In this document: positions 56,209-64,000 of the stretch, in pieces
How positions within the stretch are numbered: position 1 is the first letter of the stretch
How the letters are laid out: each line of letters begins with the position of its first letter
From: Aminobacter aganoensis
GTDB lineage: Bacteria > Pseudomonadota > Alphaproteobacteria > Rhizobiales > Rhizobiaceae
DNA: 64,000 bases
NCBI RefSeq assembly: GCF_014206975.1
Contig: NZ_JACHOU010000016.1
Location: 48,204 to 112,203 of the forward strand
Direction: 5' to 3'
Made by a program: the position numbers and the translations under genes
Notes under the pieces: generated by a model
The model's database searches: none
The model's input: the letters and a program-made list of their open reading frames with translations, nothing else
What the model was told of the DNA's origin: nothing

Positions 56209-56336
56209 GGTCGTGCGTCCTTCGACAAGCTCAGGATGAGGAGCGTAACTGTTGCCAGCACCACCGTCGAGAAGTTCGACGACATTGCGACGGCACCAAC
56301 GGTCCTCACCCCGAGCTTGTCGAAGGACGCACGACC
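56209..56336. repeat. palindromic intergenic repeat, copy 3
   Basis: Inverted arms at 56209-56242 and 56301-56336 (core CCTTCGACAAGCTCAGGATG; right arm with two changes, CACCCCGAGC) match copies 1 and 2. It starts 13 bases after the small membrane gene and ends 37 bases before the gluQRS stop. Confidence 0.9.
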
Positions 56337-56372
56337 GCCTAACTGCACCGCCCGTCGGTTGGACGGTGCGAC

Positions 56373-57248
56373 CTAATATCCCAGCATCCGCCTGACGCCT
56401 TCCGACGTCTCGCCGGCCTCGCGCAATGCCGCGAGGCCGGTGTCGCGTTGGCTTTTCGACAGCTTGCGACCGTCCGGACCGAGCACCAGTCGGTGGTGGA
56501 AATAGCTCGGCTGCGGCAAGCCGAGCATCTCCTGCAGCAGCCTCTGCACCGACGTCGCGAAATAGAGGTCGCGGCCTCGCACGACATGGCTCACCCCCTG
56601 CAGCGCGTCGTCCATGACCACCGACAGGTGGTAGCTGGTCGGTATCTCGCGCCGGGCGATGACGACGTCGCCCCATTGCAGCGGGTCCGCCGCCACGTCG
56701 GTGGTCGAGGGCATGGTTTCATCCGCCCATTCCCGCCAACTCAACCGGCCCTTCAGCCTGGCCAGTGCCCCCGCCGTGTCGAGCCGCCAGGCGAAGGGCG
56801 CGCCGGCATCGATACGCTGCATGCGCTCGTTGCGCGACATGGTCTTGTCCGTGCCGGGATAGAGCGGGGCGCCGTCGGGATCGCGCGGCCAGGTCTTTCC
56901 CGTTGCCTCGAACGCCATGATCGCGGCGCGGATGTCGCCACGGCTCATGAAGGCGGGATAGACCAGTCCTTCGCGCCTGAGGCGTTCGAGTGCTGCTTCA
57001 TACTCGCCGAAGTGTTCCGACTGTCGGCGCACCGGCTCTTCCCAGTCGATGCCCAACCACGCCAGATCGCGGAAAATGCCGGCGTCGAACTCCGGCGTGC
57101 AGCGGGTGACGTCGATGTCCTCGATGCGCAGCAGCAGCCGGCCGCCGGCGGCGTTGGCCATGCGCTGGTTGGTCAGGGCCGAAAGCGCGTGGCCGAGATG
57201 CAGTTCGCCATTCGGGCTCGGGGCGAAGCGGAAGACAGGAGCAGTCAT
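56373..57248 (-). CDS. gluQ: glutamyl-Q tRNA(Asp) synthetase
   Basis: This 291-residue class I synthetase-like enzyme without an anticodon domain glutamylates the queuosine base in tRNA(Asp). It has the HIGH-like motif FAPSPNGELHLGHALSAL and the KLSKS motif in DGRKLSKSQRD. It fits functionally with the preQ1-controlled queuosine-precursor transporter at 9860. It is divergent from the DNA glycosylase gene. Confidence 0.93.
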   Translation of the reverse strand: MTAPVFRFAPSPNGELHLGHALSALTNQRMANAAGGRLLLRIEDIDVTRCTPEFDAGIFRDLAWLGIDWEEPVRRQSEHFGEYEAALERLRREGLVYPAFMSRGDIRAAIMAFEATGKTWPRDPDGAPLYPGTDKTMSRNERMQRIDAGAPFAWRLDTAGALARLKGRLSWREWADETMPSTTDVAADPLQWGDVVIARREIPTSYHLSVVMDDALQGVSHVVRGRDLYFATSVQRLLQEMLGLPQPSYFHHRLVLGPDGRKLSKSQRDTGLAALREAGETSEGVRRMLGY

Positions 57249-57323
57249 GAGCGTTGCGGTTTCGCATTGAACGGTTGCCTTGCCGATTGCTACGGTGCCC
57301 GACGCAACCTAACAAGTGACGCC

Positions 57324-57977
57324 ATGCGCCGGATCTCCAGTCTCGACGACGTCCACCGCGGTCTCGACGCGCTTTGCGCGGTCGACCGGCGGCTCGAGGC
57401 CGTGCGCGGGATGGCCGGCGAGGTGCCGCTCAGGCTGACCGAGCCCGGCTTTGCCAGCCTCGCCTCGATCATCGTTTCGCAGCAGGTGTCGACGGCGAGC
57501 GCCAAGGCGATTTTCGGCCGTCTTGCCACGCTTGTCGACCCGCTGACGCCGGCAGCATTGCTCGCCGCCGGCGAGGACTTGTTCCGCGAAGCGGGTCTGT
57601 CGCGGCCCAAGCAGCGCACGCTGCTGGCCGTCGCCCAGGCTGTCGCCGACGGCCTCGACCTCGACAGACTCTGCCGGCTGGAGGCGCAGGAGGCGATGGC
57701 GACCATGGTCGCCATATCGGGCATCGGGCCATGGACGGCGGAGGTCTATCTGTTGTTTGCCGCCGGTCATCCCGACATCTTCCCGGCCCGCGACGTCGCC
57801 CTGCAGTCGGCCGTCGGGCATGCGCTCGGCATCGATCCGCGGCCCGGCGAGAAGGCGCTGATTCGGCTTGCCGAATCATGGGCGCCGTGGCGGGGGGTCG
57901 CGTCGCGACTGTTCTGGGCGTATTATCGCGAGACCCGGGGCCGCGATGGCGCGCCGCCGGCCGGAAATCCCGCCTGA
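57324..57977 (+). CDS. DNA-3-methyladenine glycosylase II family (HhH-GPD)
   Basis: This 217-residue glycosylase has the AlkA-like fold: SIIVSQQVSTASAKAIFGRL, a helix-hairpin-helix in MVAISGIGPWTAEVYLLFAAGHPDIFPARDVALQ with the catalytic Asp in ARDVAL. It removes alkylated bases from DNA. ATG at 57324 gives the normal length. It may matter more if ada is truly inactive. Confidence 0.9.
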   Translation: MRRISSLDDVHRGLDALCAVDRRLEAVRGMAGEVPLRLTEPGFASLASIIVSQQVSTASAKAIFGRLATLVDPLTPAALLAAGEDLFREAGLSRPKQRTLLAVAQAVADGLDLDRLCRLEAQEAMATMVAISGIGPWTAEVYLLFAAGHPDIFPARDVALQSAVGHALGIDPRPGEKALIRLAESWAPWRGVASRLFWAYYRETRGRDGAPPAGNPA

Positions 57978-58095
57978 ATGCGCAAAATCGCGTATTTTTG
58001 ACGGGCTTTGTGACCGACTAGGCGCTTCACATTCCTGTCACCTCGGGCTTACAGTATCCGCACCGTTGGGTTCGGGAGCCAAGGAGGTACGCGAA

Positions 58096-58653
58096 GTGAC
58101 GGTTGCCGTGTCTCCGGATGGGCTCCCAGCACTAGTGCTGAATGCGGATTATCGTCCGCTCAGCTACTACCCCTTGTCGCTCTGGTCCTGGCAGGACGCG
58201 ATCAAGGCTGTGTTCCTCGAACGCGTCAACATCGTTGCCGAATACGAGCACGCCGTTTCCTCGCCGACCTTCTCGATGAAGCTGCCCAGCGTCGTCAGCC
58301 TCAAGACCTATGTGAAGCCGTCGCGCTATCCGGCCTTCACCCGTTTCAATGTATTCCTGCGCGACCGCTTCCAGTGCCAGTATTGCGGCACGCCGGAGGA
58401 CCTGACCTTCGACCACGTCATCCCGCGCCACAGCGGCGGGGCCACGACCTGGGAAAACGTCGTCGCCGCCTGCTCGCCCTGCAATCTCAGGAAGGGCGGC
58501 ATGATGCCGGCGCAAGCCAAGATGTGGCCGCTGCAGAGGCCGTTCCAGCCGACCGTGCACGACCTGCACAACAACGGCCGGCTGTTCCCGCCCAACCACC
58601 TGCACGAAAGCTGGATGGATTATCTATACTGGGATGTCGAACTGGAGCCGTAG
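58096..58653 (+). CDS. HNH endonuclease
   Basis: This 185-residue protein has a zinc-ribbon HNH domain: CQYCGTPEDLTFDHVIPRHSGGATTWENVVAACSPCNLRKGG (paired cysteines with the H-N-H residues). GTG at 58096 is the start, with AAGGAGG 8 bases upstream. Conserved as a solitary gene in rhizobia; there is no restriction-modification, phage or toxin neighbour, so a cellular repair or housekeeping role is likelier than defence. Confidence 0.92.
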   Translation: MTVAVSPDGLPALVLNADYRPLSYYPLSLWSWQDAIKAVFLERVNIVAEYEHAVSSPTFSMKLPSVVSLKTYVKPSRYPAFTRFNVFLRDRFQCQYCGTPEDLTFDHVIPRHSGGATTWENVVAACSPCNLRKGGMMPAQAKMWPLQRPFQPTVHDLHNNGRLFPPNHLHESWMDYLYWDVELEP

Positions 58654-58663
58654 AGCCGCTTCG

Positions 58664-58795
58664 TTCTTCTCCCCGTTTACGGGGAGAAGATGCCGGCAGG
58701 CAGATGAGGGGCCGAGCCGGTCTTTCAGGAGTAATCGCTGCCCCTCATCCGGCCCTTCGGGCCACCTTCTCCCCGCAGGCGGGGAGAAGGAAAGG
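58664..58795. repeat. hairpin mosaic repeat (RIME-like) between the HNH gene and dsbB
   Basis: CTTCTCCCCGTTTACGGGGAGAAG lies at the left and CCTTCTCCCCGCAGGCGGGGAGAAGG at the right, each a hairpin, with GATGAGGGGC and its inverted partner CCCCTCATC between. It matches the two elements in the ugp operon. No gene fits in the 144-base gap. Confidence 0.85.
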
Positions 58796-58797
58796 CT

Positions 58798-59310
58798 TTA
58801 CTTCCTGAACGCACCACGCAGGGCCACGACCGCCAGGAAGGCGCTGGCGAGCACGTTCCAGCCGGCGAAGGACAGGCCGAGCACGCGCAGTGCCGCATCC
58901 TCGCAGCGCGGCGGCACGACCTCGTTGAGCACGTCGAGCAGGCCCTTGCCGCCGGTGTCGACGGTGCCGCTGACTGCTGCGCAGTCGGTCGGGCCGGACC
59001 ACCAGCGCCATTCGACGCCGGCATGATAGGCGCCGAGATAAAGTCCATAGAGCATCAGCAGGCCGCCGAGGGCGAGCAATGCGCGGGTCAGCCAGGCCGG
59101 CCAATGCATGGCCGAGGACAGGGCGGCCAACGCCATCAGCGGCACGCCGACATAGTAGGGCGTGCGCTGCTCGAGGCAGAGCTTGCAGGGCATGTAGCCG
59201 CCGATGTGCTGGAAGCCGAGCGCGGTGCCGACGACGACGGCCATGGCAACGGCGAGGAAGAGCGCCGTCAGCATCTGGCTGCGTCCGCTCGGGGAGGCTA
59301 GGGTGGTCAT
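58798..59310 (-). CDS. dsbB: disulfide bond formation protein B
   Basis: This 170-residue protein has four helices, the quinone-linked CxxC in MPCKLCLEQRTPYY and the second periplasmic pair in PTDCAAVSG and PPRCEDAAL. DsbB re-oxidises DsbA with ubiquinone. No dsbA is adjacent. It follows the VTT-domain gene by 36 bases on the same strand. Confidence 0.9.
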   Translation of the reverse strand: MTTLASPSGRSQMLTALFLAVAMAVVVGTALGFQHIGGYMPCKLCLEQRTPYYVGVPLMALAALSSAMHWPAWLTRALLALGGLLMLYGLYLGAYHAGVEWRWWSGPTDCAAVSGTVDTGGKGLLDVLNEVVPPRCEDAALRVLGLSFAGWNVLASAFLAVVALRGAFRK

Positions 59311-59346
59311 TGCGTGTTGCCCAGTCTGGTTACCGGCACTTGCCGT

Positions 59347-59934
59347 TCAGTGGAGGTATTTGACGAGAAGATAGAGCAAAATAAGGGCAGCGGCGGCGAC
59401 GCCGGCCAGCAGGCCGAGGCGCTTTTCGATGAAGTGCCTGATCGGCTCGCCATAGGTCCTGAGCAGCCAGGCCAGGAACAGGAAGCGGGCGCCGCGGGCG
59501 ATGATCGCCGAGACGATGAACCAGCCGAGCGGAAAGCCGACGACGCCGGCAAGGATCGTCACCACCTTGATCGGCGGCAGGTGGGACAGCCCCGAGGTGA
59601 CCAGCATCAACAGGATGATCCCGGTGCCGGATGCGACCTTGAGCGCTTCGAACTCGTCATACTTGCCGTAGAATTCGAGCACCGGCTTGGCCACCGCCTC
59701 GAAGGCGTAGTGGCCGAGGAACCAGCCGGCGATGCCGCCGAGCACCGAGGCCACCGTCGCCACGATGGCGTAGCGGTAGGCGCGGTCGGGCCGCGACAGC
59801 GCCATCGGCAAATAGAGCACGTCGGCTGGAACCAGGAAGATCGAGCTTTCGATGAAGGCGATGAAAGCCAGCCACCATTCGGCGGATTTCCTTGCCGCGA
59901 GCGACAAGGTCCAGTCGTAGAGTCGGCGAAGCAT
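59347..59934 (-). CDS. YqaA-like VTT/DedA-family membrane protein
   Basis: This 195-residue protein has four to five helices and the VTT (SNARE-associated) signature FIESSIFLVPADVLYLPMALSRPDRAYRYAIVATVASVLGGIAGWFLGHYAFE. DedA-type proteins move lipids or maintain proton-motive force. It is probably co-transcribed with dsbB. Confidence 0.88.
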   Translation of the reverse strand: MLRRLYDWTLSLAARKSAEWWLAFIAFIESSIFLVPADVLYLPMALSRPDRAYRYAIVATVASVLGGIAGWFLGHYAFEAVAKPVLEFYGKYDEFEALKVASGTGIILLMLVTSGLSHLPPIKVVTILAGVVGFPLGWFIVSAIIARGARFLFLAWLLRTYGEPIRHFIEKRLGLLAGVAAAALILLYLLVKYLH

Positions 59935-60061
59935 CTGGCCCCCTGGGATAACGCGCTGCCTGTTTAGGAAGAATTGCCGTGCCGCACAATGCGTGAGGAC
60001 TTCACGAATGCGAAACGAGCTTTACTTGCACAATCTGTCGCACAATCGCACGCCTGGGCAG

Positions 60062-60089
60062 TTGACGGACGGGTGGCTGACCGTATAGT
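60062..60089 (+). promoter_or_regulatory. promoter of the tRNA-Leu gene
   Basis: The -35 TTGACG (60062-60067) and -10 TATAGT (60084-60089) are separated by 16 bases. Initiation would be near 60096, 22 bases before the tRNA. It is close to the sigma70-type consensus. Confidence 0.75.
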
Positions 60090-60117
60090 CCGCGACCGTT
60101 CTGTCCGTTTAGGGCAG

Positions 60118-60203
60118 GCCCCTATGGCGGAATTGGTAGACGCGCTCGACTCAAAATCGAGTTCCGCAAGGAGTGCTGGTTCGATCCCGGCTAGGGGCAC
60201 CAC
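60118..60203 (+). tRNA. tRNA-Leu (anticodon CAA)
   Basis: Acceptor arms GCCCCTA and TAGGGGC pair perfectly; discriminator A is followed by an encoded CCA. The D-arm has GGTAGACGC typical of class II tRNAs. The anticodon stem CTCGA/TCGAG holds the loop CTCAAAA, giving CAA, and a long variable arm (TTCCGCAAGGAG) and TTCGATCC T-loop follow. It reads UUG codons. Confidence 0.97.
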
Positions 60204-60259
60204 CAACTTGGTGGAAGCCAATAAATCAGCAGTTCAAGGGCTTGGGCGGCGCGCCGTGA

Positions 60260-60291
60260 ATGGCGTCAGAACTTGATGGCGTCAGAACTTG
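60260..60291 (+). repeat. 16-base tandem duplication across the outer-membrane protein stop
   Basis: ATGGCGTCAGAACTTG occurs twice without a gap. The copy at 60276-60291 contains the complement of the stop codon and the last codons of the beta-barrel gene; the second copy lies just beyond it. The duplication does not change the protein. Confidence 0.95.
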
Positions 60292-60950
60292 TAGGCGATG
60301 CCGAAGCGGAAGTCGTGCGACGACAGCGTGATATGGGCATCATCGATTCTGAAGAAGTCCGGCTGCGCGAAGCTTTTTGAACCATAATCAGAATAGCGGT
60401 ACTCGGCGCGCAGGACGAGACCGTCGGTGGCGGCATATTCGGCGCCCAGGCCGACATTCCAGCCGACCATGGTCTCGCTTTCCGCATAGTGCACAAAGCC
60501 GGTATCCCTGATGAAATCGAAGTCGTATTTCGCCACGGAAAGCCCGCCCGCCACATATGGCAGGACCCGACCCATTGCATAGCCGAGGCGTGCACGAAGC
60601 GCGGCTGTGTACTTGATCTCGGCGCTTGCTGTCGGAACCGGGATGCCGCCTACCCACCAGTAGTCATTGCTTCCCTTGATGCCCGTGAAGTTCAGGTCGC
60701 CGTCAATGCCCAGAACGACATTGTTGGACATCTGAAAATTGTAGCCGGCGTAGACGCCACCAAAGAAGCCGTCAGGATCGTAGTTGACGTATTCGGTCGG
60801 GAAGTCCGTGTTTGTGTAGAGGGATTGACCCAAAGCATACCCAGCCTGCACACCGACATACGCTCCCGACCAGTCGTAAACCTGATCCTGTGCGGCAGCG
60901 GTTCCGGCGCCAAGCGCCAGTGCGCTCGCGGCAATCAATAGCTGTCTCAT
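60282..60950 (-). CDS. outer-membrane beta-barrel protein (Omp25/31 type)
   Basis: This 222-residue protein has a signal peptide (LLIAASALALGAGTAAAQ) and an eight-stranded barrel signature: WSGAYVGVQAGYALG, GGVYAGYNFQMSNNVVLGIDGDLNF, LRARLGYAMGRVLPYVAGG, GWNVGLGAEYAATDGLVLRAEYRYSDYG and a C-terminal HDFRFGIAYKF ending in Phe for Bam recognition. ATG at 60950 follows GGAGG. It resembles the major surface proteins of rhizobia and Brucella. Confidence 0.92.
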   Translation of the reverse strand: MRQLLIAASALALGAGTAAAQDQVYDWSGAYVGVQAGYALGQSLYTNTDFPTEYVNYDPDGFFGGVYAGYNFQMSNNVVLGIDGDLNFTGIKGSNDYWWVGGIPVPTASAEIKYTAALRARLGYAMGRVLPYVAGGLSVAKYDFDFIRDTGFVHYAESETMVGWNVGLGAEYAATDGLVLRAEYRYSDYGSKSFAQPDFFRIDDAHITLSSHDFRFGIAYKF

Positions 60951-61142
60951 AGGTCCTCCCAGTACAATCGTCCGTGGGGGATAACACGCTTCCTGACACC
61001 TGAAAAGGAATCGCCATTGCCGAAACAACGTGGCCCAAGGTGCATCGTATTTTATTAGAGATTGCGGATATAAAGGCTTTTCATCGTACCGCATTTTGAT
61101 CCACGAAAGCTTGGTTGCTTGACGATGACGCCGGTTTCTCGG

Positions 61143-62270
61143 TCAGGCGCCGCCGATCTGCCGCCTTTCCCTGGCGTAGCGCACCAGGGCCAGGAACCGG
61201 TAGATACCGTGGACGAACTTGCCGTAGGGCATGGTGACGAAGAGGCTGAAGACGACGCCGAGGTGAAGGGCGAGCATCAGGCCCATGGCGGGCGTGGCCC
61301 GCAGAACGAGCAGCAGCAGGCCCGTCAGGCTGGTCAGGAACAGCATGGCGAGGAAGGCGACGTCCATGCCGGTGCGCGAGCCGTCCATGAGGACCGGGTT
61401 GCGCAGCCATTTCGCGTGAAGCAGGCCGGCAGGCCCGACGAGGAGGCCGATGCCGCCGACCGTGCCGAGCACGACCGGGAGATCGTAGACCGGGTAGGGC
61501 GCCTCCATGCCGAGCACGTAGTGGTAGAGCGTCGCCGTCGACGTCGCCGCAAAGCAGAGCATGAAGCCGTAGAAGGTCATGTGATGGTAGAGGCGCCGGC
61601 GGTCGGTCGGGGCCTCATCCTCGTTCATGCAGCCGACGCCGCCGCCGTCGAGATGGCGCAGGCTGCACGCATCCTTGATCGCCTGCCAGAGCGAGGCAGG
61701 TTCGGCGAGCGTCGTGGCGGGCTCGCCGATGTCCTTCCAGAAATTGCGGACGCCCATGGCGAGAGCGACGAGGGCATAGGCAAAGGCGGCGCCGAAGAGC
61801 AGGGCCATCGCATCGTGCGGCATCAGCTTGTAGAACGCGCCGGGGCCGGTATGCACGCCGAAGACCACGGACGGGTCATGCCAGGCAGCAAAGCCGGCGA
61901 CGAAGACCGCGACGCTCACAGCGGCGATGAGGCTGATCGCCAGCCCGTTGCGGTCGAAAAGACCGGCACAGGCGCGCGGCCAGGCATAGGCGCGGTAGGA
62001 ATCGTTGCGCACGATCGCCAGCGTCTTCGGCACGTTCACGTCGAACTCGTGCGGCGGCGAGAACTGGCAATCGTGGAAGCAGGCGCCGCAGCTGTGGCAG
62101 AGATTGGCGAGGTAGTTGAGGTCGCCGTCGGAGAAGGCGCGCCGCATCTCCATTGCCGGAAAGACGGCGCACAGACCCTCGCAGTAGCGGCAGGAATTGC
62201 AGACCGTCATCAGGCGGTCGGCCTCGGCGAGGCTTGCCGTCGCGTGCGCCGGCTGGGCGTGGATGTTCAT
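61143..62270 (-). CDS. tcuB: tricarballylate utilization protein B (TcuB)
   Basis: This 375-residue membrane protein has an N-terminal ferredoxin-like region with two cysteine clusters (CNSCRYCEGLC and CHSCGACFHDC) for 4Fe-4S centres and about six C-terminal helices. TcuB re-oxidises the reduced flavin of TcuA and passes electrons into the quinone pool. Its ATG overlaps the tcuA stop by 4 bases. Confidence 0.93.
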   Translation of the reverse strand: MNIHAQPAHATASLAEADRLMTVCNSCRYCEGLCAVFPAMEMRRAFSDGDLNYLANLCHSCGACFHDCQFSPPHEFDVNVPKTLAIVRNDSYRAYAWPRACAGLFDRNGLAISLIAAVSVAVFVAGFAAWHDPSVVFGVHTGPGAFYKLMPHDAMALLFGAAFAYALVALAMGVRNFWKDIGEPATTLAEPASLWQAIKDACSLRHLDGGGVGCMNEDEAPTDRRRLYHHMTFYGFMLCFAATSTATLYHYVLGMEAPYPVYDLPVVLGTVGGIGLLVGPAGLLHAKWLRNPVLMDGSRTGMDVAFLAMLFLTSLTGLLLLVLRATPAMGLMLALHLGVVFSLFVTMPYGKFVHGIYRFLALVRYARERRQIGGA

Positions 62271-63691
62271 GCGGCCTCCGACGACGGGCAGGTGGACGAA
62301 ACGAGGGCAGCGGCTTCGCGGCCGGCGATGCGTCCGAAGACGCTGCCGATCGTCATGCCTATGCCTGCGGCATAACCCTGGCCGAGCACGTTGCCGGCCA
62401 TGATCTCGCCGGCGGCGAACATGTTGGCTGCGGGTCGCCCGTCATCCATCAGCATGCGCGCCCGCCGGTCCACCTTGACGCCGAGATAGGTGAAGGTGAT
62501 GCCCGGCCGGACCGGATAGGCATAAAAGGGCGCCTGCTCGATGCGGCGCGCCCAATGGCTCTTGGCGGGCTCGATGCCTTCGGTGCGGCAGTCGTCGAGG
62601 CTCGTCTGGTCGAAGTGTCCGGGCTGGACGGCATCGTTGAAGCCGGCGACCGTACGTTCGAGCGCCGCCGGCTCGAGGCCGAGCTTGCCGGCCAACTCGC
62701 CCAGCGTCGAGGCCTTCACCGGGGGAAAGAGCGACGGCATGAAGAGGTCGAGCGACGGAGCGTCGAAGACGATATAGGCGATCTGGTCGGGCTGGGCGGC
62801 GACAAGGCGCCCCCAGATGGCGTAGCGCTTCGGCCAGACGTCCTCGCCCTCGTCGTAGAACCGCTCGGCGTGCTTGTTGACGACGATGCCGAAGACGACG
62901 CAGTCGAGGCGGGTGATGATGCCGCCGTCGAACTTCGGCGCGCGCGCGTCAATCGCCACGGCATGGCATTGCGTCGGATCGCCGATCTGCCCGACGCCGC
63001 TGTCGATCAGCATCTTCAGCACCGTGCCGCGGTTGTAGGGGGTGCCGCGGATCAGGAAGTTCTCGGCGATCTCGCCCCAGCCCTCTTTCAGCCATTCGAT
63101 GTTCGCCTCGAAGCCGCCGCAGGCGGCGACGAAGGTTTTTGCGCGAACGGTGGTTTCTGTGCCGGCGTGCCGGACCCGGGCGGCGCGGAATTGCGACCCT
63201 TCGATGTCGAGGCCCACCACCTCCGCGTCATAGACGACTTCGACGCCGAGGCTTTCGGCGGTGCGGTAGAGGGCATTGAGCATCGCCCGCCCGCCGCCGA
63301 GGAAGAACGAGTTGGTGCGCCCGAGGCTGAGCGTGCCGCCGAGGGAGGGCTGGAAGCGCACGCCTTGCTCGGCGATCCAGGTCAGCATCTTCTTGGATTC
63401 GGCGATCATCATGCGCGCCAGATCTGCGTCGGTGTTGCCTCCGGTCACGCGGAGCAGGTCGTCAAAGAACTCGTCCTCGAAATAGGGGCCGGACAGGGTT
63501 TCGGTCGCCTCATCGTGGGCGCAGCGCATGTTGCGCGTGTGGCGCGTGTTGCCGCCGCGATAGAAGCGCGGCGCCGCTTCCACGACGAGAACGCTGGCGC
63601 CGGCGCGCCGGGCGCTGATGGCCGCGCACAGTGCGGCATTGCCGCCGCCGGCGACGAGCACGTCGTAGTCTGTCGATGCGCCGATCATCAC
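62267..63691 (-). CDS. tcuA: FAD-dependent tricarballylate dehydrogenase (TcuA)
   Basis: This 474-residue flavoprotein of the fumarate-reductase/succinate-dehydrogenase group oxidises tricarballylate to cis-aconitate. The FAD loop is VLVAGGGNAALCAAISARRAG and the substrate-side motif RGGNTRHTRNMRCAH; the C-terminal FAD contact is AAGEIMAGNVLGQGYAAGIGMTIGSVFGRIAG. No TcuC transporter or regulator gene is visible before the edge. A GntR-type operator lies in its promoter. Confidence 0.93.
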   Translation of the reverse strand: MMIGASTDYDVLVAGGGNAALCAAISARRAGASVLVVEAAPRFYRGGNTRHTRNMRCAHDEATETLSGPYFEDEFFDDLLRVTGGNTDADLARMMIAESKKMLTWIAEQGVRFQPSLGGTLSLGRTNSFFLGGGRAMLNALYRTAESLGVEVVYDAEVVGLDIEGSQFRAARVRHAGTETTVRAKTFVAACGGFEANIEWLKEGWGEIAENFLIRGTPYNRGTVLKMLIDSGVGQIGDPTQCHAVAIDARAPKFDGGIITRLDCVVFGIVVNKHAERFYDEGEDVWPKRYAIWGRLVAAQPDQIAYIVFDAPSLDLFMPSLFPPVKASTLGELAGKLGLEPAALERTVAGFNDAVQPGHFDQTSLDDCRTEGIEPAKSHWARRIEQAPFYAYPVRPGITFTYLGVKVDRRARMLMDDGRPAANMFAAGEIMAGNVLGQGYAAGIGMTIGSVFGRIAGREAAALVSSTCPSSEAA

Positions 63692-63731
63692 CTGGAACCG
63701 ATCCGCCTTTGCAGTTGATTTGACCTCCGCG

Positions 63732-63760
63732 TCTTATTGCACACATTTGTATACAGTCAA
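63732..63760 (-). promoter_or_regulatory. tcuAB promoter with a GntR-type operator in the spacer
   Basis: On the minus strand -35 TTGACT (63760-63755) and -10 ATAAGA (63737-63732) are 17 bases apart. The palindrome TGTATACA lies across the -35 end and spacer (63748-63755), matching GntR/FadR-type sites. A bound repressor would block the promoter; a tcuR-like gene is not identified. Confidence 0.65.
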
Positions 63761-64000
63761 GCTTGCCACGACTGGTTGGTTGCCTGGAGGGTTTTCGATC
63801 GGTGAAAATGAAATGAAAACAAGGCTTCGCCATTGGAGAAGCCCCCATTCGCCTAATGGCAGTATGCAAATGGATGCATTACTGTGGCGGGATTGCGGGA
63901 ATCCGCTATATGCCAGTCGACGATGCCAGCGGTCGGCATGGTAAAGAGAATATGCGCCGAACCAGCGCACGCGCCGCCTTGAACGGCTCGGGTTGCTTGG
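63761..64000. other. window end with no confidently supported gene
   Basis: I see no complete gene here. An ATG at 63952 opens a frame (MRRTSARAALNGSG...) to the window edge, only 16 codons, and could be the start of a rightward gene such as the tcu regulator; this cannot be judged. A GGCTTC/GAAGCC hairpin lies near 63823-63843 without a T-run. Confidence 0.3.

Noticed and set aside
58096..58653. HNH endonuclease as part of a defence or restriction system
   Set aside because: No methyltransferase, toxin-antitoxin, phage or mobile element neighbour; the gene is a conserved solitary rhizobial locus.
63734..63970. A 78-residue minus-strand frame at the window end
   Set aside because: It overlaps the tcuAB promoter, lacks a ribosome site and has no recognisable features.

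Overview
This is a contiguous, GC-rich, densely packed chromosomal window with the gene neighbourhoods of an alphaproteobacterium of the order Hyphomicrobiales, most like the Mesorhizobium/Aminobacter branch. The signs are the blocks bolA-dnaJ-cobS-cobT, lptM-lysA-DUF4175 next to divergent argH/tlpA, ftsEX with hpt and cpdR, SAM-II and preQ1 riboswitches, CtrA-type TTAACCAT boxes, and intergenic palindromic repeats typical of rhizobia. Taxonomy is inferred from synteny and gene content only. There is no phage, plasmid, CRISPR or transposase signal.

Layout. 1-3 kb: end of aroB, a CBS-domain protein without its usual membrane domain, and an arsR-arsC-aqpS arsenic operon with a palindromic operator over the arsR start. 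2.6-7.7 kb: bolA, a J-domain protein, and cobS/cobT for aerobic cobalamin synthesis. 8-11 kb: a saccharopine-dehydrogenase-like enzyme divergent from an Lrp regulator, then rpmB followed by a queuosine-precursor transporter behind a preQ1-I riboswitch that captures its start codon. 11-21 kb: housekeeping enzymes, a lipid kinase, and an MFS pump divergent from a LysR gene. 21-26 kb: metA (Glu111, so probably acetyl-CoA using) behind a SAM-II riboswitch plus terminator, hisC-tyrC, and two arrays of different heptanucleotide repeats. 26-31 kb: a frameshifted ada, a COQ7-like diiron protein, plsC, and the ftsE-ftsX-ydcF operon.

31-36 kb: CtrA-type boxes between ftsE and an unrecognised membrane protein, then hpt and cpdR, a probable terminator-ended small RNA, a LysR gene and a GST gene with a strong palindromic operator. 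36-43 kb: DUF4175, lysA, lptM, argH, tlpA. 43-47.4 kb: the ugpBAEC glycerol-3-phosphate ABC operon, interrupted by hairpin repeats at two junctions. 47.4-56 kb: a diguanylate cyclase, hbdA, etfBA, rhomboid protease, PduO adenosyltransferase, and membrane proteins. 56-64 kb: gluQRS, a DNA glycosylase, an HNH endonuclease, dsbB, tRNA-Leu(CAA), an outer-membrane beta-barrel and tcuAB for tricarballylate oxidation.

Functional themes: corrin synthesis and use (cobS, cobT, PduO), methionine control by SAM, cell-cycle wiring (CtrA boxes beside ftsEX and cpdR) and an unusually clear set of cis-regulatory RNA and operator elements. I found no obviously novel multi-gene system; the most interesting signals are regulatory elements, repeats and two damaged genes.
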